Source of the DNA: Brevibacillus ruminantium
GTDB lineage: Bacteria > Bacillota > Bacilli > Brevibacillales > Brevibacillaceae
Length of the DNA: 64,000 nucleotides
Direction of reading: 5' to 3'
Assembly: GCF_023746555.1 (NCBI RefSeq)
Contig: NZ_CP098755.1
Location: 3,173,001-3,237,000 of the forward strand
Part shown: one piece after another, positions 1-8,401 of the stretch
Layout of the letters: every line of letters begins with the position of its first letter
Position numbering within the stretch: the stretch's first letter is position 1
Notes under the pieces: generated by a model
Seen by the model: the letters and a program-made list of their open reading frames with translations, nothing else
Told to the model about the DNA's origin: nothing
The model's database searches: none
Made by a program: the position numbers and the translations under genes

Positions 1-1700
1 AACAGCAAGCCTTTTTCCTCCGAGCTGAACACGCTGATGCTGTACGTATTTTTTGCAGCCGGGTTGACGATGTTAGCTGCCGCACTGATTGCGATGTTGG
101 CGCCAGATCCGGCAGGAATGTCTTGTGCAGGGTAGACCAGCACATTTTGGCCGCGAACGGCTACGAAGCTGGAAGCCACACCGTTAACAGAAACGGTACC
201 TGGTGCGATGTATGCCGGCACTTTGTAGCCAACTGGGAAAACAACCTCGACGAAGTCGCGCTGTTTCGCAAGCGCTGCTCCAAATGCCTTAACAGAGATG
301 TTCACACCTGTCTGTTGTCCAACTGCCGTGTTTGTCAGACCAACGGTAGCCGTGTTGTTGTTGGCTGGCACAGTTGTTCCTGTATTTGGCGCGGTCGGAG
401 TTGTCGGTGTAGTGATCGAAGAGCCCGCACCATCGATTCTGAATGATTTGGATGTTGCTGTCTTTCCATCCACCGTAACTTTGATTGTGTAATCACCAGC
501 GGCCTTTGGATTGGTAATCCAGGCACTCTGCGCAATATTGATGCGAACCTGTTTGCTTGGCGAGAAGTTGTACGGTGTCGTCAGGGACAGCTTGTTTCCG
601 GAGAAGCCTACCTTCCGCGCAGCTTTGCCGTTAATCGTGAAGTCTTGCGGATCCAAAAAGCCCGGGATCATGTCGGAGGATGGCAATTCAATCAACACTG
701 TGCTGTCATCCTTCAGTTCTGTTTTACCAAAGTCAGCTTCAAAGCTGTAGCTGGAGCGTGCTCCAGGGGCGTTGTCGGAAAGCGTAACCGTAAAATCAGT
801 GCCTGTCGAGGTTGTGGAGCTGGAAGAACCTGATTTTTTGATGCTGAACGATTCAGATTCGTAGGTGTCACGATCCCATTCAACTTTAATTGTGTAGGAA
901 TTGCCTGCGGACGGGTTCGTAATCCCTGCGCTCTTGTAGAATTTCAGCGTCAGTTCCTTGTCGCTCTTTGCCTTGGAAGGCACTTTGATTTCAACTTTTT
1001 TACCCGAAACCGACACAGAATCAGGGCTGTATTTGTTGATGTCGATATCGTTTTTGGAGATCTTCGAAGGCAGCATGTCAGAGCTTGGGAAGGTAACAGT
1101 GATCCAATCCCCTTCTGTCAGCTTTTCTTTGAGTTTGATCGGTCCAATTACGTATTGGGTTTCTTTCTTTTCGGTATTGTCGTCGATCTCTACATCGTAA
1201 TCATCGTAGCTGCTTTTTTTGTTGCTTCCGCTTTTGCTGCTTCCGCCATCGGTGATTTTGACGGAACCTGACTTGGATTTTTCGGAAGTCGTTTCGATGT
1301 CAATGTCATATGTACCCTTGGAGCGCGGGTTGGTAATTCCTCTTCGGATGTCAAAGGACACATTATCGTCCTCGTCAATGGATTCGCCAACTTTAATCGT
1401 AATCTTTTTGCCGCTCACACTGACGCTTTTTACTTTAAAGTCTGCATCGATATCGCTTTTATCGATATTGCGATCAACAGTGAAATCTTTGGGAAAGGTT
1501 ACAGTAATTTCGTCTCCGGAATCCAGGTCTTTGTCCAGGGTGAATTCGATCGTATATTCACTGTCTGCTTCTGTTTCGTCATCATCTGCTTTAATTTTGA
1601 TTTTGCTGATTGCACTAGCCGGATGTGGAGCTACGACAAACGGCGTTGCTGCCAGAGCAGTCGCCAGCATAATTGGAAGTACTTTTTTGCTCTTCTCCAT
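1..1700 (-). CDS. Secreted repeat protein, 5' part (C-terminus outside window)
   Basis: The gene starts with ATG at 1700 behind a GGAGGAAGAAC ribosome binding site and stays open to the window edge, giving about 566 residues. Residues 1-30 form a Sec signal peptide: a KSKK basic end, a hydrophobic run, and an ASA cleavage site. The rest is a charged, Ser/Asp/Lys-rich region built from about four degenerate repeats of roughly 110-140 residues. Each has a VTFP-type strand pair and ends in an ITNP or IVNP motif followed by a Tyr-Ser/Thr-Ile-containing strand. Low-complexity linkers rich in Ser or Thr/Pro separate them. This looks like a cell-surface beta-sandwich protein. The missing C-terminus could hold an anchor (SLH, copper amine oxidase-like or other), so no specific function is assigned. 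Confidence 0.75.
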   Translation of the reverse strand, partial: MEKSKKVLPIMLATALAATPFVVAPHPASAISKIKIKADDDETEADSEYTIEFTLDKDLDSGDEITVTFPKDFTVDRNIDKSDIDADFKVKSVSVSGKKITIKVGESIDEDDNVSFDIRRGITNPRSKGTYDIDIETTSEKSKSGSVKITDGGSSKSGSNKKSSYDDYDVEIDDNTEKKETQYVIGPIKLKEKLTEGDWITVTFPSSDMLPSKISKNDIDINKYSPDSVSVSGKKVEIKVPSKAKSDKELTLKFYKSAGITNPSAGNSYTIKVEWDRDTYESESFSIKKSGSSSSTTSTGTDFTVTLSDNAPGARSSYSFEADFGKTELKDDSTVLIELPSSDMIPGFLDPQDFTINGKAARKVGFSGNKLSLTTPYNFSPSKQVRINIAQSAWITNPKAAGDYTIKVTVDGKTATSKSFRIDGAGSSITTPTTPTAPNTGTTVPANNNTATVGLTNTAVGQQTGVNISVKAFGAALAKQRDFVEVVFPVGYKVPAYIAPGTVSVNGVASSFVAVRGQNVLVYPAQDIPAGSGANIAISAAANIVNPAAKNTYSISVFSSEEKGLL

Positions 1701-1887
1701 GTTCTTCCTCCCGTATTTCTCTCGTAATCGTTCAAATTTTTTTGGAAACGCTATAAGTTTACCATATCTACGAAAATGAGGGAATCTTTCCGAAATAAAT
1801 TGGTAGAACTCGCGGCATTCAATAAGTATGACGACAAATGATGGGAAAAGGTTACAAAGGTTTAGCAAAGAATTTTTTTAAAAAAAT

Positions 1888-1922
1888 CAAGACGAGCTGA
1901 ATACTAGCCCGTCTTGTTTTTT
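1888..1922 (-). terminator. Rho-independent terminator of the bkd operon
   Basis: CAAGACG at 1888-1894 pairs with CGTCTTG at 1910-1916. The stem continues through GCT/AGC after one mismatch, with a 7-base loop. Read on the minus strand it is followed by a T-rich run (1880-1887). An A/T run on the other side makes it symmetrical, but only the minus-strand operon needs it here. Confidence 0.75.
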
Positions 1923-1931
1923 GACTTGTTG

Positions 1932-1985
1932 TATTTCGTTTTGTCTCATTTTGTCTCATTTTGTCTTGTTTTGTCTTGTATTGTC
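1932..1985. repeat. Five imperfect tandem copies of a 10-bp unit
   Basis: The units are variants of TTGTCTCATT: two read TTGTCTCATT, two read TTGTCTTGTT/TTGTCTTGTA, and degenerate units lie at each end. The array lies between the bkdB stop codon and the operon terminator, so it is transcribed as 3' untranslated RNA. No function is evident. The perfect period of 10 suggests slippage expansion. Confidence 0.7.
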
Positions 1986-1993
1986 CAGTCTGC

Positions 1994-3373
1994 TTAATAC
2001 AATTTCGTGTCCGGTCCGATCGCTTCCAGCTTTTGTTTCACGCTATGCAGGAAACGGCCGCAGACAAGCCCATCGAGGATGCGATGATCCAGTGAAAGGC
2101 AGAGATTTACCATGGAACGGATGGCGATCATGTCATCAATCACGACTGGGCGCTTGACGATGGACTCGACGCTTAGAATCGCAGCTTGCGGAGAATTGAT
2201 GATCGGCATCGACAAGACGGAACCAAATGATCCCGTATTGTTGACCGTAAACGTTCCGCCGGTCATGTCATCCATCGTGAGCTTTCCTGCCCGTGTCTTG
2301 GACGCCAGCTCTTCGATGGATTTCGCGATGCCGAGGATGGATTTTTGATCGGCCTGTTTGATCACAGGAACAAAAAGGGCATCCTCTGTAGCAACCGCGA
2401 TGGAGATATTGATATCTTTTTTGACAATGATCTTGTCACCGGCCCAGGTGGAGTTGATGATCGGGTATTCCTTCAACGCTTCGACGACAGCTTTGATAAA
2501 GAAGGGCAGGAACGTGAGGCTGACACCTTCTTTTCGCTTGAACTCGTCTTTCACCTGATTGCGGAAAGCAACCAGCTTGGTTACATCTACCTCTACCATG
2601 GTCCAGGCATGAGGGGCTTCCTGCTTGCTCTGCACCAAACGGCTGGCAATGGTTCGGCGAATCGGCGTCACCGGAATTACCTGATCGCCTGTCGCCATCG
2701 GAATATCATATGTCGGTTGGGCCTTGATTGCGGTTGGCTCTGCTTGGCTCAGATGATCGGCACGCGCACTGGCTGCTGATTGAACCGCTTCTGCAGGGGT
2801 AACCGCAGCGGCTGTAATCGAAGCTTCCGGTACGGATGCAACTGGCTGCTGTCCGCCCGCATCGATGATCGCCTGAACATCCTTGCGCGTCACACGGCCT
2901 TCCATCCCTGTCCCTTGGACGCGCGAAAGGTCGATGCCATGCTCTTGTGCAAGTCTCATAACCGCTGGCGAATACCGCTGTTTTTGGCCCGCTGGCTTTT
3001 GCTGCGCTTCGGTTACCGCTCCGGCTGTCGCTGCAGCGGATGGTGTCGGAGCTGTGATGGGGGCCGCAGACTGCTCGGCAGCGGCTGGAGCTTCAGCAGG
3101 AGTGCTCGGCTCAGACTCAGCAACCGCACTGCCACCCTGTTCTTCGATGTATAAGATCAAGGCTCCGACAGCAACTGTCTCACCCTCAGGAACCACAATC
3201 TCTGTTACGCGTCCGGCTACTGTGGACGGGACTTCCGCATTTACTTTATCCGTCGAGACCTCGGCAAGCGGATCGTATTTGCTGACCATGTCTCCCACAT
3301 TCACCAGCCATCTGGTGATGGTGCCTTCTGTCACACTTTCTCCGAGTTGGGGCATTAGGACTTTTGTCGCCAT
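1994..3373 (-). CDS. bkdB: Branched-chain 2-oxo acid dehydrogenase E2 (dihydrolipoamide acyltransferase)
   Basis: E2 core of the cytoplasmic branched-chain 2-oxo acid dehydrogenase. It moves acyl groups from E1 to CoA to give isovaleryl-, isobutyryl- and 2-methylbutyryl-CoA. The 459 residues show a lipoyl domain (1-77) with the lipoylated lysine in STDKVNA at K43, an Ala/Pro linker, a peripheral subunit-binding domain (about 133-170, RYSPAVMRLA), and a C-terminal acyltransferase domain with the catalytic DHRILDG motif near residue 430. The start follows an AAGGAGG site. It is the last gene of the operon, just after the E1 and E3 genes. A pyruvate dehydrogenase E2 is less likely given the neighbouring bcd and bkdR. 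Confidence 0.93.
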   Translation of the reverse strand: MATKVLMPQLGESVTEGTITRWLVNVGDMVSKYDPLAEVSTDKVNAEVPSTVAGRVTEIVVPEGETVAVGALILYIEEQGGSAVAESEPSTPAEAPAAAEQSAAPITAPTPSAAATAGAVTEAQQKPAGQKQRYSPAVMRLAQEHGIDLSRVQGTGMEGRVTRKDVQAIIDAGGQQPVASVPEASITAAAVTPAEAVQSAASARADHLSQAEPTAIKAQPTYDIPMATGDQVIPVTPIRRTIASRLVQSKQEAPHAWTMVEVDVTKLVAFRNQVKDEFKRKEGVSLTFLPFFIKAVVEALKEYPIINSTWAGDKIIVKKDINISIAVATEDALFVPVIKQADQKSILGIAKSIEELASKTRAGKLTMDDMTGGTFTVNNTGSFGSVLSMPIINSPQAAILSVESIVKRPVVIDDMIAIRSMVNLCLSLDHRILDGLVCGRFLHSVKQKLEAIGPDTKLY

Positions 3374-3394
3374 GTTCGATGGTCCTCCTTGGTA

Positions 3395-4378
3395 TTAAAA
3401 GTGGGCCAGATCCCGCATTGCTTCCAGCACTTTGTCCGGATTGAGCATAAAGAATTTTTCCATCGGCGGGCTGTATGGCATCGCGGGAACATCAGGACCG
3501 CAAAGACGTCTGATTGGCGCATCCAGATCAAACAGGCAATGCTCGGCAATTATTGCGGCCACTTCGCCTCCGACGCCGCCCTCTTTATTGTCCTCATGTA
3601 CAATCAGCACTTTGCCCGTTTTGGAGGCAGCTTCGACAATCGCATCCTTGTCAAGCGGATACAGGGTGCGAAGATCCAGTACGTGCGCACTGATCCCTTC
3701 CTGTGCCAGCTTTTCAGCCGCCTGCAGCGCAAAGTGAAGGGTAAGTCCGTAGGAGATCACGGTGATGTCCGTTCCTTCACGCTTTACGTCAGCTTTGCCG
3801 ATCGGAAGTACGTAATCATCCTCAGGCACCTCGCCTTTAATCAGGCGGTAGCAGCGTTTGTGCTCAAAAAAGAGCACGGGGTCATTATCCCGGATTGCTG
3901 CCTTCAGCAGTCCTTTGGCATCATACGGAGTGGAAGGAGCAACCACCTTCAGTCCGGGCACATTGGTAAACATCGCCTCGACTGATTGAGAATGGTACAG
4001 GGCTCCATGGACGCCGCCGCCAAATGGGGCACGGATAGTCAGCGGACATGTCCAGTCTCCGTTGGAACGATAACGCATTTTTGCAGCTTCACTGACGATC
4101 TGGTTTACAGCCGGCATGATAAAGTCAGCAAACTGTATTTCCGCGATGGGACGCATCCCGTAAGCGGCCGCACCGATGCCGACACCGACAATTGCAGATT
4201 CAGCAAGCGGCGTGTCGATGACCCGCTCTTCGCCGAACTCTTCAATCAAGCCGAGCGTTGCCCGGAAGACACCGCCTCGCACACCGACGTCCTCCCCCAA
4301 TACGAACACATTGGGATCGCGGCGCATTTCCTCACGCATCGCCATGGTGATTGCATCAATATACGAAATGACTGCCAT
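3395..4378 (-). CDS. bkdAB: Branched-chain 2-oxo acid dehydrogenase E1 beta subunit
   Basis: Beta chain of the thiamine-diphosphate-dependent E1 that decarboxylates 2-oxo acids from Leu, Ile and Val. The 327-residue length is normal. The transketolase-like pyrimidine-binding domain contains GEDVGVRGGVFRAT and the active-site-type PFGGGVHGALYHSQS segment. The C-terminal domain begins near residue 195 with ITVISYG and carries VHEDNKEGG. The start has an AAGGGGGAATCC site. It lies 21 bp upstream of bkdB and 12 bp downstream of bkdAA, so the genes are cotranscribed. Confidence 0.93.
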   Translation of the reverse strand: MAVISYIDAITMAMREEMRRDPNVFVLGEDVGVRGGVFRATLGLIEEFGEERVIDTPLAESAIVGVGIGAAAYGMRPIAEIQFADFIMPAVNQIVSEAAKMRYRSNGDWTCPLTIRAPFGGGVHGALYHSQSVEAMFTNVPGLKVVAPSTPYDAKGLLKAAIRDNDPVLFFEHKRCYRLIKGEVPEDDYVLPIGKADVKREGTDITVISYGLTLHFALQAAEKLAQEGISAHVLDLRTLYPLDKDAIVEAASKTGKVLIVHEDNKEGGVGGEVAAIIAEHCLFDLDAPIRRLCGPDVPAMPYSPPMEKFFMLNPDKVLEAMRDLAHF

Positions 4379-4390
4379 GTGGATTCCCCC

Positions 4391-5383
4391 TTATTCCCCG
4401 TATACGTGGGTCAGCGTAGATTCAGGTGTCGGATAAGGCGCTTGTTCTGCATAGTCAGTCGCCTCATCAACTTCGCTCTGGACGCGGGACAACAGTTCCT
4501 GTTCCTTGGCGTCATCCAGGAGCCCCACTTCTTTTAGATAGTTGCTAAATAACAGAATTGGGTCCTTCTTCTTCGCTTCTTCCACTTCTTCGCGAGTCCG
4601 ATAGGTCCGGTCGTCGTCATCACTGGAATGGGGAACCAGTCGGTACATTACAGCCTCGATCAGCGTAGGTCCCTGACCGGTACGGGCCCGTTCGACTGCT
4701 TCCTTCATCACGCGGTAAACCTCGATCGGATCGTTGCCATCCACGCTGACGCCAGGAAAGCCGTAGCCGATTGCTCGATCTGCCACACTTTCACAGCCGA
4801 GCTGCTTCTTCAGGGGCACGGAAATCGCATATTTGTTATTTTCACAGAAAAAGATTACTGGCAATTTATGCACACCGGCAAAGTTGGCTCCTTCGTGAAA
4901 ATCTCCTTGATTGCTGGAGCCTTCGCCGAAGGAAGCGTAGACGACGTGATCTTTGTTCTGCATTTTTCCCGCAAGTGCAATCCCGACTGCATGGGGCACC
5001 TGAGTCGTAACAGGGCTGGAGCCCGTCAGGATATTCCACTTTTTACCACCGAAATGACCTGGCATTTGTCGTCCGCCGCTGTTCGGATCTTCTGCTTTGG
5101 CAAAAGCAGAGAGCATGCAATCGCGGGCAGTCTGGCCAAAAACCAGCACCAGTCCAAGATCGCGATAATAGGGACATAGATAATCCTTCCCTACCTGCAA
5201 GGCGTAGGCAGCGCCTACCTGTGCAGCCTCCTGTCCTTGGCAGGAAATGACGAACGGCACTTTACCCGCTCGGTTTAAAAGCCATTGGCGCTCGTCGATT
5301 TTCCGAGCCAGGAGCATGTAATAATACATCTTGAGCACCTGTTTGTCAGTCAAGCCAACCTCTTCATGCCGTTTGCTAGTCAT
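4391..5383 (-). CDS. bkdAA: Branched-chain 2-oxo acid dehydrogenase E1 alpha subunit
   Basis: Alpha chain of E1, which binds thiamine diphosphate and pairs with the next gene's product. The 330-residue chain carries the Mg/ThDP signature as GEGSSNQGDFHEGANFA followed by the CENNKYAIS stretch. The conserved phosphorylation-loop-like HSSDDDDRTYR region is typical of branched-chain E1 alpha. The start is supported by AGGAGGG upstream. The DE1-alpha type and the bkd context favour branched-chain over pyruvate specificity. Confidence 0.93.
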   Translation of the reverse strand: MTSKRHEEVGLTDKQVLKMYYYMLLARKIDERQWLLNRAGKVPFVISCQGQEAAQVGAAYALQVGKDYLCPYYRDLGLVLVFGQTARDCMLSAFAKAEDPNSGGRQMPGHFGGKKWNILTGSSPVTTQVPHAVGIALAGKMQNKDHVVYASFGEGSSNQGDFHEGANFAGVHKLPVIFFCENNKYAISVPLKKQLGCESVADRAIGYGFPGVSVDGNDPIEVYRVMKEAVERARTGQGPTLIEAVMYRLVPHSSDDDDRTYRTREEVEEAKKKDPILLFSNYLKEVGLLDDAKEQELLSRVQSEVDEATDYAEQAPYPTPESTLTHVYGE

Positions 5384-5409
5384 TTTCGGATACCCTCCTT
5401 GTCATCTTC

Positions 5410-6831
5410 CTAGCTGTGAATCGCTTTGCCGTCTACGGCCAGAGCTGCCTCCATGAAAGCCTCCGACAACGTCGGATGAGGATGAATCGTATGGCCGATT
5501 TCCCACGGGGTAGCGTCCAGCACTCGTGCCAAGCCAGCTTCAGAGATCATGTCGGTCACATGTGGACCAATCATGTGTACGCCAAGCAGATCATTGGTTT
5601 TCGCATCTGCCACTATTTTCACAAAGCCGTCATTCTCACCATGAACCAGCGCTTTCCCCAGCGGCTTGAAGCTGAATTTGCCTACTTTCACTTCATAGCC
5701 CTGGCTTCTGGCTTCGGCTTCTGTCCACCCGACACTGGCGATTTCCGGTCGGCCATATATGCAGGTGGGCACCTTGGTGTAGTCAAGCGGTTCAACTGGC
5801 AGTCCTGCCATATGCTCTACCGCAAGAATACCTTCATGAGAAGCGACATGAGCCAGTTGGAGTCCGCCAATTACGTCGCCGATGGCGTAAATATGGGATT
5901 CAGCCGTTTGGAAATGTTCATTGACGCGAATAAAGCCCTTTTCCACCTGAATTTCCGTAGCTTCCAGACCGATATTCTCCACGTTGGCCTGTCTGCCTAC
6001 AGAGACGAGCAATTTTTCCGCCTCGAAGGTCTGGACTCCGTTTGCCGTTTCAGCCTGGATGGTGACTCGATCCTCAGCCGTTTGCAGTGTTTCGGACAAT
6101 ACCTTTGCTCCCGTCACAATCGTGATCTTCCGCTTTTTCAGCAAACGGGTCATCTCTTTGCTGATGTCCTCATCCTCTGTCGTCAATATTCTGTCAGCGT
6201 ACTCGACGACTGTGACTTCCACTCCAAAATCGCTCAGCATGGACGCCCACTCGATGCCAATGACACCGCCGCCGACAATCACAACTGAAGCGGGAAGCTG
6301 TTCCCACTGCAGAGCCTCGTCACTAGACACCACGTATTTTCCGTCGATGGTGAGACCCGGAAGCGTCCGTGGCCTGGAGCCTGTCGCCAGCATCAGAAAA
6401 CGAGGCACCAGCATTTCCTGTTCTCCGTCGGGTTTCTCGACCCGCACGGCTCCTGCCTGGGGTGAAAAAATGGAGGGACCCATCACGCGGCCAAAGCCTT
6501 CGATTATCGTAATGTTTCCTTTTTTCATCAAATACTGGATGCCTTTATGCAGTTGATCGACGATCCCTTCTTTGCGCGACTGCACTTTGGAGAAATCCAG
6601 TCCGATGTTCTCGGCCATAACGCCGTATTTGTCGCCCTCTTTCAGCGTGGCAAATACCTCTGCACTGCGCAGCAGCGCCTTGGAAGGGATACAACCTCGG
6701 TGCAAACAAGTACCGCCCATTTTTCCCTTTTCAACGACTGCTACCTTCATGCCCAGTTGTGAGGCTCGGATGGCAGCTACGTAGCCACCGGTTCCCCCAC
6801 CCAAGATGACGAGATCATATTCCTGCGACAT
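5410..6831 (-). CDS. lpdV: Dihydrolipoamide dehydrogenase (E3) of the bkd complex
   Basis: FAD-dependent disulfide oxidoreductase that reoxidises dihydrolipoyl-E2 with NAD+. The 473 residues include an N-terminal FAD-binding GGGTGGYVAA, the redox-active CLHRGC pair (C42/C47), a central NAD-binding GGGVIGIEWAS, a second FAD contact AIGDVIGG, and a C-terminal dimer domain with the HPHPTLSEA catalytic His/Glu. The start follows GAGGGGGAAAAACA. It belongs to the bkd operon, 26 bp upstream of bkdAA. A separate pdh E3 would be expected elsewhere in the genome. Confidence 0.93.
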   Translation of the reverse strand: MSQEYDLVILGGGTGGYVAAIRASQLGMKVAVVEKGKMGGTCLHRGCIPSKALLRSAEVFATLKEGDKYGVMAENIGLDFSKVQSRKEGIVDQLHKGIQYLMKKGNITIIEGFGRVMGPSIFSPQAGAVRVEKPDGEQEMLVPRFLMLATGSRPRTLPGLTIDGKYVVSSDEALQWEQLPASVVIVGGGVIGIEWASMLSDFGVEVTVVEYADRILTTEDEDISKEMTRLLKKRKITIVTGAKVLSETLQTAEDRVTIQAETANGVQTFEAEKLLVSVGRQANVENIGLEATEIQVEKGFIRVNEHFQTAESHIYAIGDVIGGLQLAHVASHEGILAVEHMAGLPVEPLDYTKVPTCIYGRPEIASVGWTEAEARSQGYEVKVGKFSFKPLGKALVHGENDGFVKIVADAKTNDLLGVHMIGPHVTDMISEAGLARVLDATPWEIGHTIHPHPTLSEAFMEAALAVDGKAIHS

Positions 6832-7053
6832 TGTTTTTCCCCCTCTGCTGGCCTGGTGGCAAACTCCACATTCGAACGTCGTGTTGGCATGCAGCGCCCC
6901 GCCCGACGATTCTTCTTAAATCCGGCTGACAGTTGCTGCAATGCTGTACCCTTACATTTTTCTATGTATGTACCAATTGGTCTGTTTCAGGGGACAAACC
7001 GATCTGACTGGGCCGTTTGCCCCCGCAACAGATGCTTCTATTACGTGATTACA
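6832..7053. other. 222-bp gap between bcd and lpdV, no gene seen
   Basis: In B. subtilis this position holds buk (butyrate kinase) between bcd and lpdV. Here no credible coding frame or second sigma-54 site was found. The segment has a short palindrome, ACCAATTGGT, near 6971. It could carry a weak processing or attenuation signal, or be what remained after gene loss. Nothing more can be supported. Confidence 0.4.
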
Positions 7054-8145
7054 TTACCGTTGCAAAATCGATTTGCCGTTTTGCAAAAAGGAGCTTCTCG
7101 ATTTGGCCAGGCTGGCAATCCGCTCTTCTGCCATACGGTCAGCAGCCTTGTAGGACGGCATGCCATCGCGCTCAGCGATTTCAAATACTTTCAGGATGCT
7201 GTCGTAGATGGTCTCTACCTTTTTTAACGCGCGCTCGCGGTTGTAGCCTTGTAGTTCATCCGCCACATTGATGACGCCGCCAGCGTTGATGATGTAATCA
7301 GGGGCGTAAACGATGCCCATCTCGTGAATCTTGTCGCCATGTCTTTCTTCTTTCAACTGATTATTGGCTGCCCCTGCAATTACTTTCGCTTTGAACAGCG
7401 GAATCGTGTCGTCGTTGACAATGGCACCGAGTGCGCACGGAGAAAAGATATCGCAATCCACACCAAAGATTTCATCGACACCCACTGCTTTTGCTCCGAA
7501 ATCATTGACTGCCCGATTTACATTTTCTTCATTAATATCTGTCACGATCAAATGGGCGCCTTCTTCATGGAGATGGCGGCAGAGGTTGTAGGCCACATTG
7601 CCAACACCTTGAACCGCTACCACGCGGCCGGAGAGGTCATCACTGCCGAAAGCTTGTTTCGCAGCCGCTTTCATCCCCCGATAAACACCGTAAGCAGTCA
7701 CTGGAGAAGGATTGCCGCTGGAACCAAACGCCGGAGATACGCCAGTCACATAGTCGGTCTCCAGATGAATCATGTCCATGTCCGCAACGGTCGTCCCTAC
7801 ATCCTCTGCAGTGATGTAACGGCCATTGAGGCCTTGGATATAACGGCCAAATGCGCGGAACAGCTCTTCGCTCTTGTCTTTGCGCGGGTCTCCGATAATC
7901 ACGGCTTTCCCGCCACCGATGTTCAAACCGGCACCGGCGTTTTTATAGGTCATTCCGCGGGCAAGACGGAGCACGTCCACGATTGCTTCTTCCTCTGTTT
8001 TGTAAGGCCACATGCGCGTTCCGCCGAGGGCAGGACCCAAGGTCGTGTCATGTATGCAGATAATCGCTTTCAGTCCAGAATTCTCATCCTGGCAAAAAAC
8101 AAGCTGTTCGTAGTCGTATTTTTGCATGTAGTCAAAGATGTTCAT
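7054..8145 (-). CDS. bcd: Leucine (branched-chain amino acid) dehydrogenase
   Basis: NAD-dependent oxidative deamination of leucine, valine and isoleucine to the 2-oxo acids used by Bkd. The 363 residues match the Glu/Leu/Phe/Val dehydrogenase family. The substrate-binding GGTRMWPY, the catalytic-lysine region [16 protein letters not shown], and the Rossmann motif GVGNVAYNL can all be seen. TAGGGAGG precedes the ATG. It is the first gene after the sigma-54 promoter at 8239-8254 and so heads the catabolic operon controlled by BkdR. Confidence 0.95.
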   Translation of the reverse strand: MNIFDYMQKYDYEQLVFCQDENSGLKAIICIHDTTLGPALGGTRMWPYKTEEEAIVDVLRLARGMTYKNAGAGLNIGGGKAVIIGDPRKDKSEELFRAFGRYIQGLNGRYITAEDVGTTVADMDMIHLETDYVTGVSPAFGSSGNPSPVTAYGVYRGMKAAAKQAFGSDDLSGRVVAVQGVGNVAYNLCRHLHEEGAHLIVTDINEENVNRAVNDFGAKAVGVDEIFGVDCDIFSPCALGAIVNDDTIPLFKAKVIAGAANNQLKEERHGDKIHEMGIVYAPDYIINAGGVINVADELQGYNRERALKKVETIYDSILKVFEIAERDGMPSYKAADRMAEERIASLAKSRSSFLQNGKSILQR

Positions 8146-8238
8146 GAAGAAACCTCCCTAATAAGTTCATTTGCGTTTATCAATGTTGTTTGGTCTGAGG
8201 CTCCCCAAATGGAGATTTTCCCAGCAGTCATTCATACA

Positions 8239-8254
8239 TGCAATTCGCATGCCA
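8239..8254 (-). promoter_or_regulatory. Sigma-54 (SigL) promoter of the bcd-bkd operon
   Basis: The minus strand reads TGGCATGCGAATTGCA. This matches the -24/-12 consensus TGGCAC-N5-TTGCA at all but one position, with the required GG-N10-GC spacing. It lies about 95 bp upstream of bcd and directly downstream of bkdR, whose product is an enhancer-binding protein. Confidence 0.88.
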
Positions 8255-8347
8255 AACCGCCTGAAGAATGTAAGCGCTTCATTTTTCTGCACTCTCCATC
8301 TTTTCCTCTCACTTTATTCTGCATTCTTTTGCATATATGAGCAATCA

Positions 8348-8359
8348 TTTGCATGCAAA
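8348..8359. promoter_or_regulatory. Candidate BkdR upstream activating site
   Basis: A perfect 12-bp palindrome, TTTGCATGCAAA, lies about 95 bp upstream of the -24/-12 promoter, a normal distance for an enhancer-binding protein site. Other TGCA-containing half sites flank it (TTTTGCATA near 8328 and ATTGCAC near 8362). The assignment to BkdR is an inference from position and symmetry. Confidence 0.5.
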
Positions 8360-8401
8360 AAATTGCACTTATCTGCTGGAGGGATCATTTTTATCATCCG
8401 G

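Noticed and set aside
1932..1985. Tandem decamers considered as a CRISPR array
   Set aside because: Units are only 10 bp with no spacers and no cas genes nearby.
5416..6288. Plus-strand open frame of 290 residues opposite lpdV
   Set aside because: It is the antisense shadow of a clear FAD enzyme gene; it has no ribosome binding site and no recognisable motif.
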